DNA of 64,000 nt from Bacillota bacterium (GCA_040755295.1 JBFMBK010000008.1:1-64000); one strand, 5' to 3'. Positions 24,393 to 36,855 are shown, numbered from the stretch's first letter. Notes: generated by a model from the sequence alone, not told the origin. Made by a program: numbers and translations.

Positions 24393-26216
24393 CTACTCCA
24401 CCGTGACGCTCTTGGCCAAGTTGCGCGGCTTGTCGACGTCGCACCCGCGGGTTACGGCGGCATAGTAGGCGAAGAGCTGGAGCGGCACTACCGCCACCGC
24501 CGGGGCGAGCATGGGGTGCGCGGGCGGCACGGTAATGACGGCGTCGGCCACCCGGGCGATGTTCCCGCCTGTTTCGGTCGTCACCGCCAGGACGTCGGCG
24601 CCGCGGGCCTTGACCTCCTTGATGTTGCTCACCGTTTTTTCGTACAGCGCGGGCTGGGTGGCAAGGGCCATTACCGGTACACCCGCGGTTATCAGTGCCA
24701 GGGTTCCGTGCTTCAGCTCGCCGGCGGCGTAAGCCTCGGCGTGAATGTAGGAGATTTCCTTGAGCTTCAGCGCCCCTTCCGCCGCCACCGCCCAATCCAG
24801 CCCCCGGCCGATGAAGAAGGTGCTCGACGCGTTCTTCCGGGCTGCCGCCAGCGCCGCGATCTCCTTGTCGCGCGCGAGTATTTCCGCCACGTATTCCGAA
24901 AGGCGCGGCAGTTCCGCCGTTAGTTTGCGCAGGAGTTCGGGAGGCGCCGTTCGCCTTTCCTGCGCCAGATAAATCGCGAAAAGCGTCAGCACGAAAACCT
25001 GTGCCACGTAAGCCTTGGTCGAAGCCACGGCGATCTCCGGGCCGGCCCAGGTAAAAAGGGAATCGTCCGCCTCCCGGGCCACCGAGCTTCCTACGACATT
25101 GGTCACCGCCAGAACGGAAGCGCCCCTGGCCTTCGCCTCCCGCATGGCGGCAAGGGTATCCGCCGTCTCTCCGGACTGGCTGACCACGATCAGCAGGTCG
25201 CCATCGCCGATCAGCGGCTCTCGGTACCGGAACTCGGAGGCGATATCGACCTCAACCGGGATGCGCACCAGACGCTCTATCAGCGTCTTTCCGATCAATC
25301 CGGCGTGATAGGCCGTGCCGCACGCGGTGATGAACACCCGCCGGCAGGATTTCAGCAGTTCCGGGTCCAGTTTCAGTTCCGGGAAAACGACGGTATCGCC
25401 GCTTACCCGCCCGCGCATGGTGTCCCGCAGCACCTTCGGCTGCTCGTGAATCTCCTTGAGCATGAAGTGCGCGTAAGAGCCTTTCTCGGCCTGGCCGGGG
25501 TCCCAGTTAACCTCGAAAACCTCTTTATCAATACGCCGTCCGGCGCCGTCGCAGATCAAAACGCCGTCCGGCCGCACATCGGCGAATTCGTCGTCTTTGA
25601 GGATGTGCGTCCGGCGGGTGGAAGCCAACACCGCCGGGATGTCGGAGGCCAGGAAGTTCTCTTCGCCGCCCAGTCCTACAATGAGGGGGCTGTCGCGGCG
25701 GGCGGCGACGACTCTGCCGGGTTCGCCCGCGGCAACCGCCGCCACGGCGTAGGAGCCGCGCAGAAGCGCCACGGCCCTCCTCAGCGCCGTGAACAAATCC
25801 CCTTCGTAAAGCTCCTCGATCAAATGCGGTATCACCTCGGTGTCCGTGTCCGAAACAAGCCTGTGGCCCCGCGCCGCAAGCTCCTGCCTCAACTCGAGGT
25901 AATTCTCGATAATCCCGTTGTGCACGACGGCGATTCGCCCCGCGCAGTCCAGGTGGGGGTGGGCGTTTATATCGGTGGGCGCCCCGTGGGTCGCCCAGCG
26001 GGTATGGCCGATGCCCGTGGTGCCAAGGGGGCTGTTGCCGTTAAGGTGAGACTCCAAGGCCGCGATCTTTCCCTCTTTCTTGAGCAAGGCCAGCCGCCCT
26101 TCTTCCACGACCGCGATACCCGCCGAATCGTATCCTCGATACTCGAGTTTTTTAAGACCCGTAATCAGAAGGGGCAGCGCCTGCTGTGGGCCGGTGTAGC
26201 CGACTATGCCGCACAT
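24393..26216 (-). CDS. glmS: Glutamine--fructose-6-phosphate aminotransferase
   Basis: Makes glucosamine-6-phosphate from fructose-6-P and glutamine, the first step to UDP-GlcNAc for peptidoglycan. A 607-residue protein with N-terminal Cys2 nucleophile (MCGIVGYTG), the TRWATHG and HNGIIENY motifs of the glutaminase domain (1-240), and two SIS sugar-isomerase domains with SQSGETADTL and ending KPRNLAKSVTVE. AAGGAGG precedes the ATG. Upstream lie a copy of the dispersed repeat, a hairpin terminator and the glmS ribozyme, with glmM further upstream, so the glucosamine pathway genes are adjacent. Confidence 0.97.
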   Translation of the reverse strand: MCGIVGYTGPQQALPLLITGLKKLEYRGYDSAGIAVVEEGRLALLKKEGKIAALESHLNGNSPLGTTGIGHTRWATHGAPTDINAHPHLDCAGRIAVVHNGIIENYLELRQELAARGHRLVSDTDTEVIPHLIEELYEGDLFTALRRAVALLRGSYAVAAVAAGEPGRVVAARRDSPLIVGLGGEENFLASDIPAVLASTRRTHILKDDEFADVRPDGVLICDGAGRRIDKEVFEVNWDPGQAEKGSYAHFMLKEIHEQPKVLRDTMRGRVSGDTVVFPELKLDPELLKSCRRVFITACGTAYHAGLIGKTLIERLVRIPVEVDIASEFRYREPLIGDGDLLIVVSQSGETADTLAAMREAKARGASVLAVTNVVGSSVAREADDSLFTWAGPEIAVASTKAYVAQVFVLTLFAIYLAQERRTAPPELLRKLTAELPRLSEYVAEILARDKEIAALAAARKNASSTFFIGRGLDWAVAAEGALKLKEISYIHAEAYAAGELKHGTLALITAGVPVMALATQPALYEKTVSNIKEVKARGADVLAVTTETGGNIARVADAVITVPPAHPMLAPAVAVVPLQLFAYYAAVTRGCDVDKPRNLAKSVTVE

Positions 26217-26231
26217 TTTTTAGTCCTCCTT

Positions 26232-26463
26232 AAAAATAGTACTGCTTTCGGCGGGCGCGGCGATAAGCAACGCATTGCTGCGTCAGCCCGGCGGAGCCGA
26301 ATCCTCACGTACGCACCCAGTACGCTCCGGTTCGCCTCCGCCGGCCTTTCTTGCACTGCATCACTTCTCGCCGCGTTCCGTGTATATTACAACACTGCTT
26401 CTAAAATCCAAGCTCACGGGTCACCCCATTTTCATTGTTCGTTGTGCCGCAACGCGGCATGGG
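26232..26463 (-). repeat. Dispersed structured repeat, copy C (longest)
   Basis: Reads on the minus strand from the CCGCGTTGCGGCA hairpin through GAAGCAGTGTTGTAATATAC, GGCGAGAAGTGATGCAGTGC, a long central hairpin around GTACTGGGTGCGTAC, and GCAATGCGTTGCTTATCGCC, ending CGAAAGCAGTACTATTTTT just before the glmS ribosome site. A TTGGAT/TAATAT pair 16 bases apart (26411 to 26384) could be a promoter inside the element. Confidence 0.8.
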
Positions 26464-26493
26464 CGAATCCTGTAAAGCTCGGTATTCATCTCT

Positions 26494-26530
26494 TTAAAAA
26501 GCAAGCGCCGGGCATTAAAGCACGGCGCTG
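26494..26530 (-). terminator. Terminator between the glmS ribozyme and glmS
   Basis: Minus-strand stem AGCGCCG / CGGCGCT, with CTTTTT after it, lies about 45 bases downstream of the ribozyme and 280 bases before the glmS start. If functional it would stop glmM read-through before glmS. Confidence 0.6.
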
Positions 26531-26574
26531 TTTTCGCAAAAACAAAAGATGCGTATGCGCGCGGAAAGCCATAC

Positions 26575-26730
26575 TTTGCCGAATCGCCACCTGGTGCTTT
26601 TGTCCCGGCGGTTACCCGCCGGTTTTGTGACACCGCTTACGGCCGTGGCCGGCCGGGAGGCACCCGCCGAATAAAACTCGATAAGCCTCCCCCTCGTCAA
26701 CCGGTTAGGACGGTGATAAGCTGCGCCTGG
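26575..26730 (-). ncRNA. glmS ribozyme
   Basis: The conserved core reads on the minus strand: GGTTGACGAGGGGGAGGCTT, ATCGAG, then TTCGGCGGGTGCCTCCC, followed by the P3/P4 domain with GGCCGTAAGCGG and the CCGGCGGGTAACCGCCGGGA hairpin. These match glmS ribozymes of Bacillus and Thermoanaerobacter, which self-cleave when bound to glucosamine-6-phosphate and so reduce glmS expression. The 5' edge around the predicted cleavage point reads GGCGCAGC rather than the usual AGCGCC-type start, so the exact 5' boundary and activity are uncertain. Confidence 0.88.
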
Positions 26731-26735
26731 CTGTT

Positions 26736-26833
26736 TCAGAAGTCAAAAGTCGGAAGCCCGAAAATTTAGGGGAAATTCGCATAGCGAATTTCTACAAAAA
26801 TTCTGACCTCTGACATCCTGCATCCGACATCCG
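26736..26833. repeat. Heptad-periodic palindrome 5' of the glmS ribozyme
   Basis: Left heptads AGAAGTC, AAAAGTC, GGAAGCC; centre GAAATTCGCATAGCGAATTTC hairpin; right heptads TTCTGAC, CTCTGAC, ATCCTGC, ATCCGAC. Same architecture as the palindrome at 21.9 kb. Confidence 0.75.
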
Positions 26834-26931
26834 TTTCTGCCATGCTTGCTTCTGACCGTCCCGGTAGAGGGCTAATACTAAAATCCCTAACCGGTTCTGG
26901 CGCTTGAAAATTGTCATCAATTATATTCTAC

Positions 26932-28287
26932 CTAAACCGCTATTTCACCTCCTTCGAGCGTGTGGACCACTCCCACCAGTTCATTCACCACCTGGAGGGT
27001 CAAGTCCGGATCGCGGGCCTCCACCATGACCCTGATCAACGATTCCGTACCCGAGGCCCGCACGAGCACCCTGCCCTCGCTTCCGAGGCGCTCTTCCTGC
27101 CGCTTTATCTCTTCCGCTAAAACCGGGCTGTTGAGTATCCTTTCCTTTTCGTTCACCCGAACGTTTTTCAAAAGCTGCGGGTACCGCTCGAATTCGGCCG
27201 CCAGCTCCCCGAGCGATTCCCCGGTTTCCCGCATCACCTTCAAAAGGTTCAGCGCGGTGATAATCCCGTCACCGGTGGTGTTCTGGCCGAGGAAAATGAT
27301 ATGCCCGGACTGCTCTCCGCCGAGACAGGCGCCGATCCGCAGCATCTCTTCTAAAACGTAACGGTCGCCTACCCTGGTCACCGAGGCGTCTATCCCGGAA
27401 GCGGCAAGCGCCCGGTGCAGTCCCAGGTTGGACATCACCGTAACCACGACTGTATTCGAGGCAAGCTCACCTCTCCTTTTGAGGTAACGGGCGCAGGCCA
27501 GGATGATGGCATCGCCGTCGACAACGTTTCCTTTTTCGTCCACGGCGATCAACCGGTCCGCGTCTCCGTCAAAAGACAGACCCAGAGCGGCGCCGGAAGA
27601 GAGCACCAGTTCGCTTAGCGCCTGCGGCCTTGTGGAACCGCAGCCGCTGTTGATGTTAAGCCCGTCCGGCCGGGCTCCCGCGGCGATGACCTCCGCCCCC
27701 AGAGATTCAAGCACCCGCGGCGCAACCTCATAAGCCGCCCCATGGGCGCAGTCCACCGCGATCCGGAGTCCTTTGAGTTCCTTCGGTCCGGCGTTGAGGG
27801 CGTGATTCATGTACCGCCTGACCGCGTCGTGCGCCGTCACCGCCCGGCCGATGTCGCCCCCCACCGGTGAAGGAATGCCGTTCATGCGCCCCAAAACAAA
27901 TCCTTCAATCTCTTCTTCGGCCGCGTCCGGCAATTTATAACCGTCGGCCCCGAAGAATTTTATTCCGTTGTCCGGCGCGGGGTTATGCGAAGCCGAAATC
28001 ATTACCCCGCCCGCCGCTTCAAGGGCGCGTACAAGATAAGCCACCGCCGGTGTCGGCACAACACCCAGCAGAAGAGCGTCGGCGCCCGCGGACAGTATCC
28101 CCGCGACTATCGCCGCTTCCAGCATCTCACCCGAAGCCCGGGTATCGCGCCCCACAACGATCCCTTTGGTCCCCGGTCTGCGGGTAAGGATATACGCGCC
28201 TGCCCGGCCGAGTTTAAACGCCAGTTCGGGACCAAGCCCGTCATTGGCAACACCTCGAACACCGTCGGTGCCAAAAAGAATACCCAC
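26932..28287 (-). CDS. glmM: Phosphoglucosamine mutase
   Basis: Converts glucosamine-6-phosphate to glucosamine-1-phosphate for UDP-GlcNAc synthesis. A 451-residue protein with the hallmark MGILFGTDGVRG-like N-terminus, active-site serine loop GGVMISASHNPAPDNGIKFF near residue 100, metal-binding SFDGDADRLIAVD near 240 and the sugar loop GGEQSGHI. The frame is open to 28341, but the GTG at 28287 is chosen because homologues start at MGxLFGTDG and AAGGGGG lies upstream. It lies directly upstream of the glmS ribozyme and glmS. Confidence 0.96.
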   Translation of the reverse strand: MGILFGTDGVRGVANDGLGPELAFKLGRAGAYILTRRPGTKGIVVGRDTRASGEMLEAAIVAGILSAGADALLLGVVPTPAVAYLVRALEAAGGVMISASHNPAPDNGIKFFGADGYKLPDAAEEEIEGFVLGRMNGIPSPVGGDIGRAVTAHDAVRRYMNHALNAGPKELKGLRIAVDCAHGAAYEVAPRVLESLGAEVIAAGARPDGLNINSGCGSTRPQALSELVLSSGAALGLSFDGDADRLIAVDEKGNVVDGDAIILACARYLKRRGELASNTVVVTVMSNLGLHRALAASGIDASVTRVGDRYVLEEMLRIGACLGGEQSGHIIFLGQNTTGDGIITALNLLKVMRETGESLGELAAEFERYPQLLKNVRVNEKERILNSPVLAEEIKRQEERLGSEGRVLVRASGTESLIRVMVEARDPDLTLQVVNELVGVVHTLEGGEIAV

Positions 28288-28314
28288 TCGCGCAAAAGCC
28301 CCCTTCGGCCAAAC

Positions 28315-28341
28315 TTTATAACGACAAAGTTCCCGTGTCAA
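28315..28341 (-). promoter_or_regulatory. Putative glmM promoter
   Basis: TTGACA and TATAAA on the minus strand, 15 bases apart, about 28 bases before the GTG start. The spacing is short, so the -10 assignment is tentative. Confidence 0.5.
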
Positions 28342-28414
28342 CGATATTTTATCTTATGCCGCAAGAAAATAGTTGGTTAGTCTGGAGGCCTTGAAGTAAA
28401 TGGTTTTAAAAGGC

Positions 28415-29986
28415 TTAATCGTGGCTGTCCTTCTTCAGCAGGCCGTAAGCAAAGCTGTCCGCAAGCGCCTGCCAGCTCGCCTCGATGATGTTCGGGGATA
28501 CCCCTACGGTGACCCAGGACCTTTGCCCGTCGGCCGTTTCGATAAGCACGCGGACCAGTGCGCCCGTGCCGGCTGTTTCATTCAGTACGCGCACCTTATA
28601 GTCGGTAAGCCGCATTTTTTTTATGGAGGGATAAAACTGTTCCAGGGCCTTGCGAAGCGCGTTGTCGAGTGCGTTGACGGGACCGTTGCCCTCGGCGGCG
28701 GTGTGGACCATCTTGTCTCCCACCTGGAGCTTGATCGTGGCTTCGGAATGAACGGTGCCGCCTTCCTTCAGCTCGTTAAGGATACGAAGGGTTTCTAATA
28801 TGAAGGGCTTCTGGTAGTTGTTCGAAGCCTTCATGAGCAAAAGCTCGAAGGAACCTTCGGCGCTCTCAAACTGAAACCCCTGGTGTTCGAGCTCCTTCAA
28901 CTGATCCAGGACCTGGCGGGCCGATTCCCCCTGTGTCGGCAGGTCATGGTTCAATTCGCGGAGTTTGTGAAGCATGTTCGACAGACCGGATAGTTCCGAG
29001 ACAAGAACCCGGCGGCGGTTGCCCACCGCTTCCGGGTTAATGTGCTCGTAAGTTAGCGGGTCTTTCATCAGCGCGTTGACGTGCAGACCGGCTTTACTGG
29101 CGAAGGCGCTCATCCCGACATAAGGCTGCTGCGGGTTCGGGTGAATGTTGGCGACCTCGCTGACGTAACGGGACAGCTCCACCATACGCCGCACCCTTTC
29201 CGCCGGAATGGTTATCATACCGCACTTCAATGAAAGATTGGGAACCACCACGCAGAGGTCGGCGTTGCCGCAGCGTTCGCCGTATCCGTTAACCGTTCCC
29301 TGCACCTGTCCCGCGCCGGCCTGGACGGCCGCAAGGGTATTGGCCACCGCCATGCCGGTGTCGTTATGGGCGTGTATCCCCACCGGGAGGTCGAAACTCC
29401 CGCAGACCAACTCCACCACCGGACCGATCTCCCAGGAAAGCATGCCGCCGTTGGTGTCGCAGAGTACCAGACCCGCCGCGCCGCCGGCGGCGGCCGCCTC
29501 AAGCGTGGCGAGGGCATACTCCCGGTTTGCTTTATAACCGTCGAAGAAATGCTCGGCGTCGTAAATCACCGTCAGCCCTTGGTCCCGGAGGTAAGCGATC
29601 GACTCCCGGATCATCGCCAGGTTTTCCTCAAGGGTGGTACCGAGCGCCCGGGTTACGTGAAAATCCCAGCTCTTCCCGACGAGTGTGGCTATTGTGGCCC
29701 CGGATTTTAGGATTACCGACAGGTTTTCATCATCCGCCGGACGGACGTTCTTCTTCCTGGTGGAGCCGAACGCCGTAACCCGGGCGTTTTCAAGCCTTAG
29801 CTCGCGGACACGGGCGAAATACTCCATGTCCTTGGGGTTGGAGCCTGGGTAGCCCCCTTCGACGTAATGGAAGCCCATCCGGTCGAGCTTTTGGGTGATT
29901 TTTAATTTATCCTCGACGGAAAAGGATATCCCTTCCGTCTGCGCTCCGTCACGCAGCGTGGTATCATAAACCTCTACCGCACGCAT
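28415..29986 (-). CDS. cimA: (R)-citramalate synthase
   Basis: Condenses acetyl-CoA and pyruvate to citramalate, the entry to the threonine-independent isoleucine route. A 523-residue protein with the HMGL-like TIM barrel ([23 protein letters not shown] at the start, [35 protein letters not shown]) and a C-terminal LeuA allosteric domain. The DGAQTEG and [13 protein letters not shown] segments mark it as the CimA/citramalate group rather than LeuA. It is the last gene of the branched-chain operon and starts 25 bases after leuD. Confidence 0.93.
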   Translation of the reverse strand: MRAVEVYDTTLRDGAQTEGISFSVEDKLKITQKLDRMGFHYVEGGYPGSNPKDMEYFARVRELRLENARVTAFGSTRKKNVRPADDENLSVILKSGATIATLVGKSWDFHVTRALGTTLEENLAMIRESIAYLRDQGLTVIYDAEHFFDGYKANREYALATLEAAAAGGAAGLVLCDTNGGMLSWEIGPVVELVCGSFDLPVGIHAHNDTGMAVANTLAAVQAGAGQVQGTVNGYGERCGNADLCVVVPNLSLKCGMITIPAERVRRMVELSRYVSEVANIHPNPQQPYVGMSAFASKAGLHVNALMKDPLTYEHINPEAVGNRRRVLVSELSGLSNMLHKLRELNHDLPTQGESARQVLDQLKELEHQGFQFESAEGSFELLLMKASNNYQKPFILETLRILNELKEGGTVHSEATIKLQVGDKMVHTAAEGNGPVNALDNALRKALEQFYPSIKKMRLTDYKVRVLNETAGTGALVRVLIETADGQRSWVTVGVSPNIIEASWQALADSFAYGLLKKDSHD

Positions 29987-30010
29987 CTTGTCACTCCTGC
30001 CTCCGGCTGA

Positions 30011-30505
30011 CTATTTACCGGCTTCCGCCCTGCCGATAACGTAAGGTATGAGCCCTCCCGCCGTAACAATCGCCTGCATAAACGGCGGAATCGGCCGGGC
30101 CTGGTACTCCTGCCCGGTGCCGACCACGGTGATCCTGCCTGTGTCGAGATCGACCCGCACCCGGCTTCCCGTCGGTACCGATTCGGCTTCAGCGCATTCG
30201 AGAATGGGAAGCCCGATGTTGAAAGCGTTCCGGTAAAATATCCGTGCAAAGCTTCGGGCCACCACGCAGGCCACACCGGCGGCCTTGATGGCCACAGGCG
30301 CGTGCTCCCGCGAGGAACCGCACCCGAAATTGGCCCCGGCCACTATCACGTCGCCTGATTGAACGCGTCCGGCGAATGTGGGATCGGCGTCTTCCATACA
30401 GTGGAGCGCCAGTTCCGCCGGGTCGCTGGTGTTAAGGTAACGCGCCGGGATGATAAGGTCCGTGTCGACGTTATCGCCGAATTTAAAGACGTTTCCTTCA
30501 GTCAT
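30011..30505 (-). CDS. leuD: 3-isopropylmalate dehydratase small subunit
   Basis: The 164-residue small subunit that forms the isomerase with LeuC (isopropylmalate and, in the citramalate route, citramalate isomerisation). It has the aconitase swivel-domain signature [15 protein letters not shown] and the loop [19 protein letters not shown]. It belongs to the short archaeal/clostridial type. The start is immediately after the leuC stop, so translation is coupled. Confidence 0.96.
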   Translation of the reverse strand: MTEGNVFKFGDNVDTDLIIPARYLNTSDPAELALHCMEDADPTFAGRVQSGDVIVAGANFGCGSSREHAPVAIKAAGVACVVARSFARIFYRNAFNIGLPILECAEAESVPTGSRVRVDLDTGRITVVGTGQEYQARPIPPFMQAIVTAGGLIPYVIGRAEAGK

Positions 30506-31774
30506 TTAGCTCACCTCTTCCGGGCCTGCAATCCGTCCCGCAATAGCGGATGCCGCAGCCACAGCGGGGTTGGCGAGATAGACCTCGCTTTCCGGATGCC
30601 CCATGCGTCCCACAAAATTACGGTTAGTCGTGGAGACCGCGCGCTCGCCTTTGGCCAGGATCCCCATATGCCCGCCGAGACACGGCCCGCACGTCGGCGT
30701 GGAAAAGACGGCTCCGGCAACGATAAAGGTTTCGATAAGGCCTTCTTTGAGCGCCTGGAGATAGATCTCCTGGGTCCCGGGAATAACTATCATCCGCACG
30801 TTCTTGTGGACCTTTCTGCCGCTTAAAACCCGGGCCGCCAGACGCAGGTCGTCCATCCGCCCGTTGGTACACGAACCGACTACCACCTGATCGATTTTAA
30901 CATCCCCCGCCCTGCTCACCGGCCTGACGTTGTCCGGTAAATGCGGGCAAGCCACGCAGGGCTCGAGATCGCTCACGTCAAACTCATAAACCTTTTTATA
31001 GCCGGCGTCGGGGTCGCTCGCAAATACCCGGTAGGGCCGCCGGGCGCGGCCGCGGACGTAAGCGTCGGTCTTGTCGTCGGCGGCGATGATCCCGTTTTTA
31101 GCGCCGGCCTCCACCGCCATGTTGCACATGGTAAGCCGTCCGTCCAAAGAAAGGTTTTCTATCACCGGCCCGCAAAACTCCATGGCGCAGTAAAGCGCCC
31201 CTTCCACCCCGATCTCCCCTATGGCGTGAAGAATCAGGTCCTTACCCCCGACCCACGGCCCTAATTTACCGGTGTACACGAACTTCAGTGATTCCGGTAC
31301 CTTAAACCAGGTCTCGCCGAGCGCCATCGCCGCAGCCAGGTCGGTGGACCCCACCCCGGTGGCGAATGCGCCGAGCGCCCCATAAGTGCAGGTATGGGAA
31401 TCAGCCCCGATAACCACGTCGCCGGGTCCCACCAGTCCCTGTTCGGGCAGGAGGCAGTGCTCGATACCCATCCGCCCGACCTCGAAGTAGTTGGGCAGGT
31501 CGTGCCGCCGGGCGAATTCCCTCATAACCTTGGCCTGCTCCGCTGATTTAATGTCCTTGTTGGGCGTGAAGTGATCCGGGACCATAACCACCGCCGCCGG
31601 GTCGAAAACAGGCACGCCGACCCGCTCAAACTCCCGGATCGCCAGGGGCGCGGTGATGTCGTTCCCCAGGAGCACGTCGACTTTCGCGCTGATCAATTCG
31701 CCCGGTTCGACGTATTCCTTCCCGGCGTGCGCCGCAAGTATCTTCTCCGTTACCGTTTGTGGAATCCGGCTCAT
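30506..31774 (-). CDS. leuC: 3-isopropylmalate dehydratase large subunit
   Basis: A 422-residue aconitase-family subunit that holds the 4Fe-4S cluster; cysteines fall in [12 protein letters not shown] and [11 protein letters not shown]-like segments, and [21 protein letters not shown] is present. The frame is open to 31870, but the ATG at 31774 ([11 protein letters not shown]) is chosen because GGAAGGTGG lies upstream and this length matches the HacA-like LeuC subfamily. It ends directly at leuD. Confidence 0.96.
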   Translation of the reverse strand: MSRIPQTVTEKILAAHAGKEYVEPGELISAKVDVLLGNDITAPLAIREFERVGVPVFDPAAVVMVPDHFTPNKDIKSAEQAKVMREFARRHDLPNYFEVGRMGIEHCLLPEQGLVGPGDVVIGADSHTCTYGALGAFATGVGSTDLAAAMALGETWFKVPESLKFVYTGKLGPWVGGKDLILHAIGEIGVEGALYCAMEFCGPVIENLSLDGRLTMCNMAVEAGAKNGIIAADDKTDAYVRGRARRPYRVFASDPDAGYKKVYEFDVSDLEPCVACPHLPDNVRPVSRAGDVKIDQVVVGSCTNGRMDDLRLAARVLSGRKVHKNVRMIVIPGTQEIYLQALKEGLIETFIVAGAVFSTPTCGPCLGGHMGILAKGERAVSTTNRNFVGRMGHPESEVYLANPAVAAASAIAGRIAGPEEVS

Positions 31775-31797
31775 CTCCATCCACCTTCCGCAACTCT

Positions 31798-32118
31798 CAT
31801 TAAGAATACAGAATATAAAATGTAGAATGTAACCCCTAACCCGGATAAGCCGAAGAAAAAATTTTCCCACAGAGACCCGGATTGAGTATCAATTGAGTCC
31901 TGGGCATTATGTCGCGACCTGAGAAAGAAATAAAAGTTCCGGGTTACGAGTTCCAAACTAAAAAGAACATTTGCCTGAAAGCTGCTCACGTCATTCTATC
32001 TGTGTTGATCGTGGTTAAAATCCCCGACTCGTGACTCCTGCCTCACTCAAGTCTACTTACCTTCTATTTTCCATATTCTATCTACTGCCTACTATCTATT
32101 AAATAAACTAAATAAACG
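31798..32118. repeat. Intergenic region with heptad arms and a CACAGAG fragment (leuA-leuC)
   Basis: Heptads AAGAATA, CAGAATA, TAAAATG, TAGAATG lie at 31802-31832. A CACAGAG fragment is near 31871. Heptads such as TCTATTT, TCCATAT, TCTATCT, ACTGCCT, ACTATCT run at about 32022-32100 up to the leuA stop. The two arms are roughly complementary. No gene is seen in this 345-base gap. Confidence 0.65.
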
Positions 32119-33645
32119 CTAGCGCTGTTTTAGCCCGTTCATATCCGCCACCATTTTATTGATCGCATCGATGTAAGCCCGCGCACTCGCCTCAAGAACG
32201 TCGGTGCTGATTCCCCGGCCCAGGAATATCTGACCTTTCTCATTCTTGACCCTCACCATAACACTCCCTACCGCGTCTTTACCGCCGGTAACCGCATCGA
32301 TGCCGTAGGCCTCGAGGGTAAACGTAAACCCGGTTATCTTATCGATAGCCTTATATATCGCGTCCACGGGCCCGTTCCCGCAGGCGGCCTCCTCGATCAC
32401 GTTGCCGCCCGACAGCAGCCCGAGGGTGGCCGTCGGAACCACGGTGGTCCCGCTGGAGATATGGAGGTAGCTGAGCTCGTAGGTCGGCGGTATTTTGCGG
32501 ATCTCTTCCTCCATGAGCACCTGCAGGTCGTCGTCCGTAACGGTCTTTTTCCGGTCACAGAGTTCCTTGAACCGGGTAAAAGCCGCCTTCAGCTCTTCTT
32601 CCGTAAGCGTATACCCCAACTCCGCCAGCCGCGTCTTGAAGGCGTGCCTTCCGGAAAGCTTGCCCAGCACGATCTGCGACTGGGGGATTCCGATGACCTT
32701 CGGGTCAATGATCTCGTAGGTCGTACGCTCTTTCAACACCCCGTCCTGGTGAATCCCTGATTCATGAGCGAAAGCGTTCTTCCCGACCACGGCCTTATTC
32801 GGCTGGACCGGCATACCGGTTAAAACGGTTACGAGTTTCGAGGTGCGAAAGATCTCTTCGGTTTTGATGCCGGTGGTCATCCCGTATAACGAGCGTCTGG
32901 AGTAAAGCCCCATTACCAATTCCTCAAGCGCCGCGTTCCCGGCCCGCTCGCCGATGCCGTTCACCGCCACCTCCGCCTGCCGCGCGCCGTTCCTGATCGC
33001 CGCCAGCGTATTGGCGACCGCCAGCCCGAGATCATTATGACAATGAACGCTGACAATCGCTTTTTCAATCCCGGGCGTCCTTTCCCGAATGGTCCGGATG
33101 AATTCTCCGAACTCCTCGGGAACCGCATAACCGACGGTATCGGGAATGTTCAGGACCGTAGCCCCGGCTTCGATCGCCGCCGCCAGTACCCGGCACAGGT
33201 AATCGACGTCGGAGCGCGAGGCGTCCATCGCCGAAAACTCCACGTCGGAGGTATAATCTTTCGCCCGCTTTACGCACTCCCGCGCGGCTTCAAGCACCTC
33301 CTCCCGGTCCATCTTCAGTTGATGCTTCAGATGAATGTCCGAGGTGGAGATGAAGGTGTGAATCCGGGGCTGTTCCGCCCCCTGCAGGGCCTCCCATGCC
33401 CGGTCGATATCCGCGAATTTCGCCCGCGCCAGGGCGGCGACCGTTGAGCCCTTGACGTCCTTAGCGATCTCCGAAACCGCGTTAAAATCGCCTGGCGAAG
33501 CTATCGGAAAACCGGCCTCGATTATGTCAACCCCAAGGCGCACCAACTGCCTGGCTATCTGAACCTTTTCCTTTACGTTCAGGTTCACCCCGGGCGATTG
33601 TTCACCGTCCCTGAGTGTGGTGTCGAAAATGTATATACGTTCCAT
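32119..33645 (-). CDS. leuA: 2-isopropylmalate synthase
   Basis: First committed step of leucine synthesis (2-ketoisovalerate plus acetyl-CoA). A 508-residue protein starting [20 protein letters not shown], with metal and substrate motifs [19 protein letters not shown] and [14 protein letters not shown], and the C-terminal regulatory domain that confers leucine feedback. The family is easily distinguished from cimA in the same operon by DGEQSPG and the [12 protein letters not shown] segment. Located between the second ilvB and leuC. Confidence 0.97.
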   Translation of the reverse strand: MERIYIFDTTLRDGEQSPGVNLNVKEKVQIARQLVRLGVDIIEAGFPIASPGDFNAVSEIAKDVKGSTVAALARAKFADIDRAWEALQGAEQPRIHTFISTSDIHLKHQLKMDREEVLEAARECVKRAKDYTSDVEFSAMDASRSDVDYLCRVLAAAIEAGATVLNIPDTVGYAVPEEFGEFIRTIRERTPGIEKAIVSVHCHNDLGLAVANTLAAIRNGARQAEVAVNGIGERAGNAALEELVMGLYSRRSLYGMTTGIKTEEIFRTSKLVTVLTGMPVQPNKAVVGKNAFAHESGIHQDGVLKERTTYEIIDPKVIGIPQSQIVLGKLSGRHAFKTRLAELGYTLTEEELKAAFTRFKELCDRKKTVTDDDLQVLMEEEIRKIPPTYELSYLHISSGTTVVPTATLGLLSGGNVIEEAACGNGPVDAIYKAIDKITGFTFTLEAYGIDAVTGGKDAVGSVMVRVKNEKGQIFLGRGISTDVLEASARAYIDAINKMVADMNGLKQR

Positions 33646-33675
33646 CCGTATTCCCCCTGCCCGAATGGTTACAAA

Positions 33676-35334
<1,659 letters not shown>

Positions 35335-35353
35335 GGTTTCGCCCCTCTCACCT

Positions 35354-36346
35354 CTATTTGCGCAGCCAGGACATCATCTGGCGCAGTTCCTTGCCGATCT
35401 CCTCTATCTGCTGAGCGCGCTCCCGGCGGCGAACAGCCTGGAGCACCGGCTGGTTGGCCTGGTTCTCCAGCACCCATTCACGGGCGAATTCGCCGCTCTG
35501 GATCTCGTCCAGGATGCACCGCATCTCTTCCCGCACATCTTCGTTAATAACGCGGGGACCGCTGCGGTAATCGCCGTATTCCGCCGTGTTGCTCACCCGG
35601 CGGCGCATTTCCGTAAGACCGCCTTCGTAAATCAGGTCGACAATGAGCTTTAACTCGTGGCAGCATTCAAAATATGCGATTTCAGGCGCGTATCCCGCCT
35701 CCACCAGCGTTTCGAAGCCGGCCTTAATCAACTCCGACACGCCGCCGCAAAGCACGCACTGCTCTCCGAAAAGGTCGGTTTCCGTCTCTTCGCGGAAGCT
35801 GGTCTCAAAAACACCCGCCCGCGTCAGACCCGTCGCCTTTGCGTAAGCCAGCGCGAGGTCCCGCGCCTCGCCGGAGTAATCCTGGTGCACGGCGATCAAG
35901 CCGGGAACCCCCGCGCCCTCCGTGTAAAGCCGCCGGAGCATCGGGCCCGGGCTCTTGGGGGCCACCATGAAAACGTCCACATCCTTCGGCGGCTGGATCT
36001 GACCGAAGTGTATGTTAAAACCGTGTGAAAACATAAGGGCTTTGCCCGTTGTAAGATGGGCCGCTATTTCCTCCCGGTAAACCCTGGCCTGCTGCTCATC
36101 CGGTATAAGCATCTGGATTACCTGCGCCTGGCGGGCGGCATCCGCCACCGTCGCCGGGGCCAGGCCGTCCGCCTGCACCCTTTCCGCGGAAGAGCTCGTG
36201 GCCCTGAGCCCGACGATAACGTTTATCCCGCTGTCCTTCAAATTCAGCGCCTGGGCCCTTCCCTGGCTGCCGTAACCCATTACGGCAACAACCTTGTCCC
36301 GCAAAACATTCAAATCCGCATCCCCGTCATAATAAACCCGAATCAT
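35354..36346 (-). CDS. ilvC: Ketol-acid reductoisomerase
   Basis: A 330-residue class I KARI that isomerises and reduces acetolactate or acetohydroxybutyrate. N-terminal Rossmann motif [21 protein letters not shown]; the metal ligands are in [20 protein letters not shown] and the later [15 protein letters not shown]. The motif following the Rossmann loop ([13 protein letters not shown]) suggests NADPH use. Its start overlaps the ilvN stop by four bases, so the two are translationally coupled. Confidence 0.97.
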   Translation of the reverse strand: MIRVYYDGDADLNVLRDKVVAVMGYGSQGRAQALNLKDSGINVIVGLRATSSSAERVQADGLAPATVADAARQAQVIQMLIPDEQQARVYREEIAAHLTTGKALMFSHGFNIHFGQIQPPKDVDVFMVAPKSPGPMLRRLYTEGAGVPGLIAVHQDYSGEARDLALAYAKATGLTRAGVFETSFREETETDLFGEQCVLCGGVSELIKAGFETLVEAGYAPEIAYFECCHELKLIVDLIYEGGLTEMRRRVSNTAEYGDYRSGPRVINEDVREEMRCILDEIQSGEFAREWVLENQANQPVLQAVRRRERAQQIEEIGKELRQMMSWLRK

Positions 36347-36855
36347 TCCGCCGCCTCCTTGCCATTCATAGTAATATCCTTAGTACCCCGGAGCATGGCC
36401 ACCTTTCCTGTGCGAACCAGTTCTTTAACCCCGAAAGGTTTAAGCGCGTTCTCCAGGGCGTTTACCTTGCCTTCGTCACCCGTTACCTCCACGATCATCG
36501 TCTTCCGCCCTATATCCACAATATGCGCCCGGAAGATTTCCACAATCTGAATTACCTCCGCCCGCCTCGACGGGTCCGCGCTCACCTTGAGCAGCGCAAG
36601 TTCCCGGTCGACATGCTCCTCCTTGGTGACATCCTGCACCTTTAACACCTCGACCAGTTTCCGGAGCTGTTTGATGACCTGCTCGAGCACCCGGTCGTCT
36701 CCTTCAACCACAATGGTCATCCGGGAAACCACAGGGTTTTCCGTACGGCCCACCGCAAGGCTGTCGATATTAAACCCGCGGCGGCTGAAAAGCCCCGCCA
36801 CCCGGGCCAGAACCCCGGGGTTGTTTTCCACAAGGACGGCTAACGTATGGCGCAT
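36343..36855 (-). CDS. ilvN: Acetolactate synthase small (regulatory) subunit
   Basis: A 170-residue valine-sensing subunit with an N-terminal ACT domain ([34 protein letters not shown]) and a C-terminal ALS_ss_C domain. The ATG at 36855 is chosen over an in-frame GTG at 36867, which would place the ribosome site directly on the start. Four-base overlap with ilvC. Lies 173 bases after the first ilvB across a repeat-filled gap. Confidence 0.96.
   Translation of the reverse strand: MRHTLAVLVENNPGVLARVAGLFSRRGFNIDSLAVGRTENPVVSRMTIVVEGDDRVLEQVIKQLRKLVEVLKVQDVTKEEHVDRELALLKVSADPSRRAEVIQIVEIFRAHIVDIGRKTMIVEVTGDEGKVNALENALKPFGVKELVRTGKVAMLRGTKDITMNGKEAAE

Noticed and set aside
25305-26630. 441-codon plus-strand open frame opposite glmS and its leader
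   Set aside because: It runs through glmS, a repeat and a ribozyme on the other strand and has no domain.
28342-28414. Terminator after cimA
   Set aside because: Only weak partial complementarity (AAGCCT / AGGCCT region) and no clear T-run, so the operon's 3' end remains unassigned.
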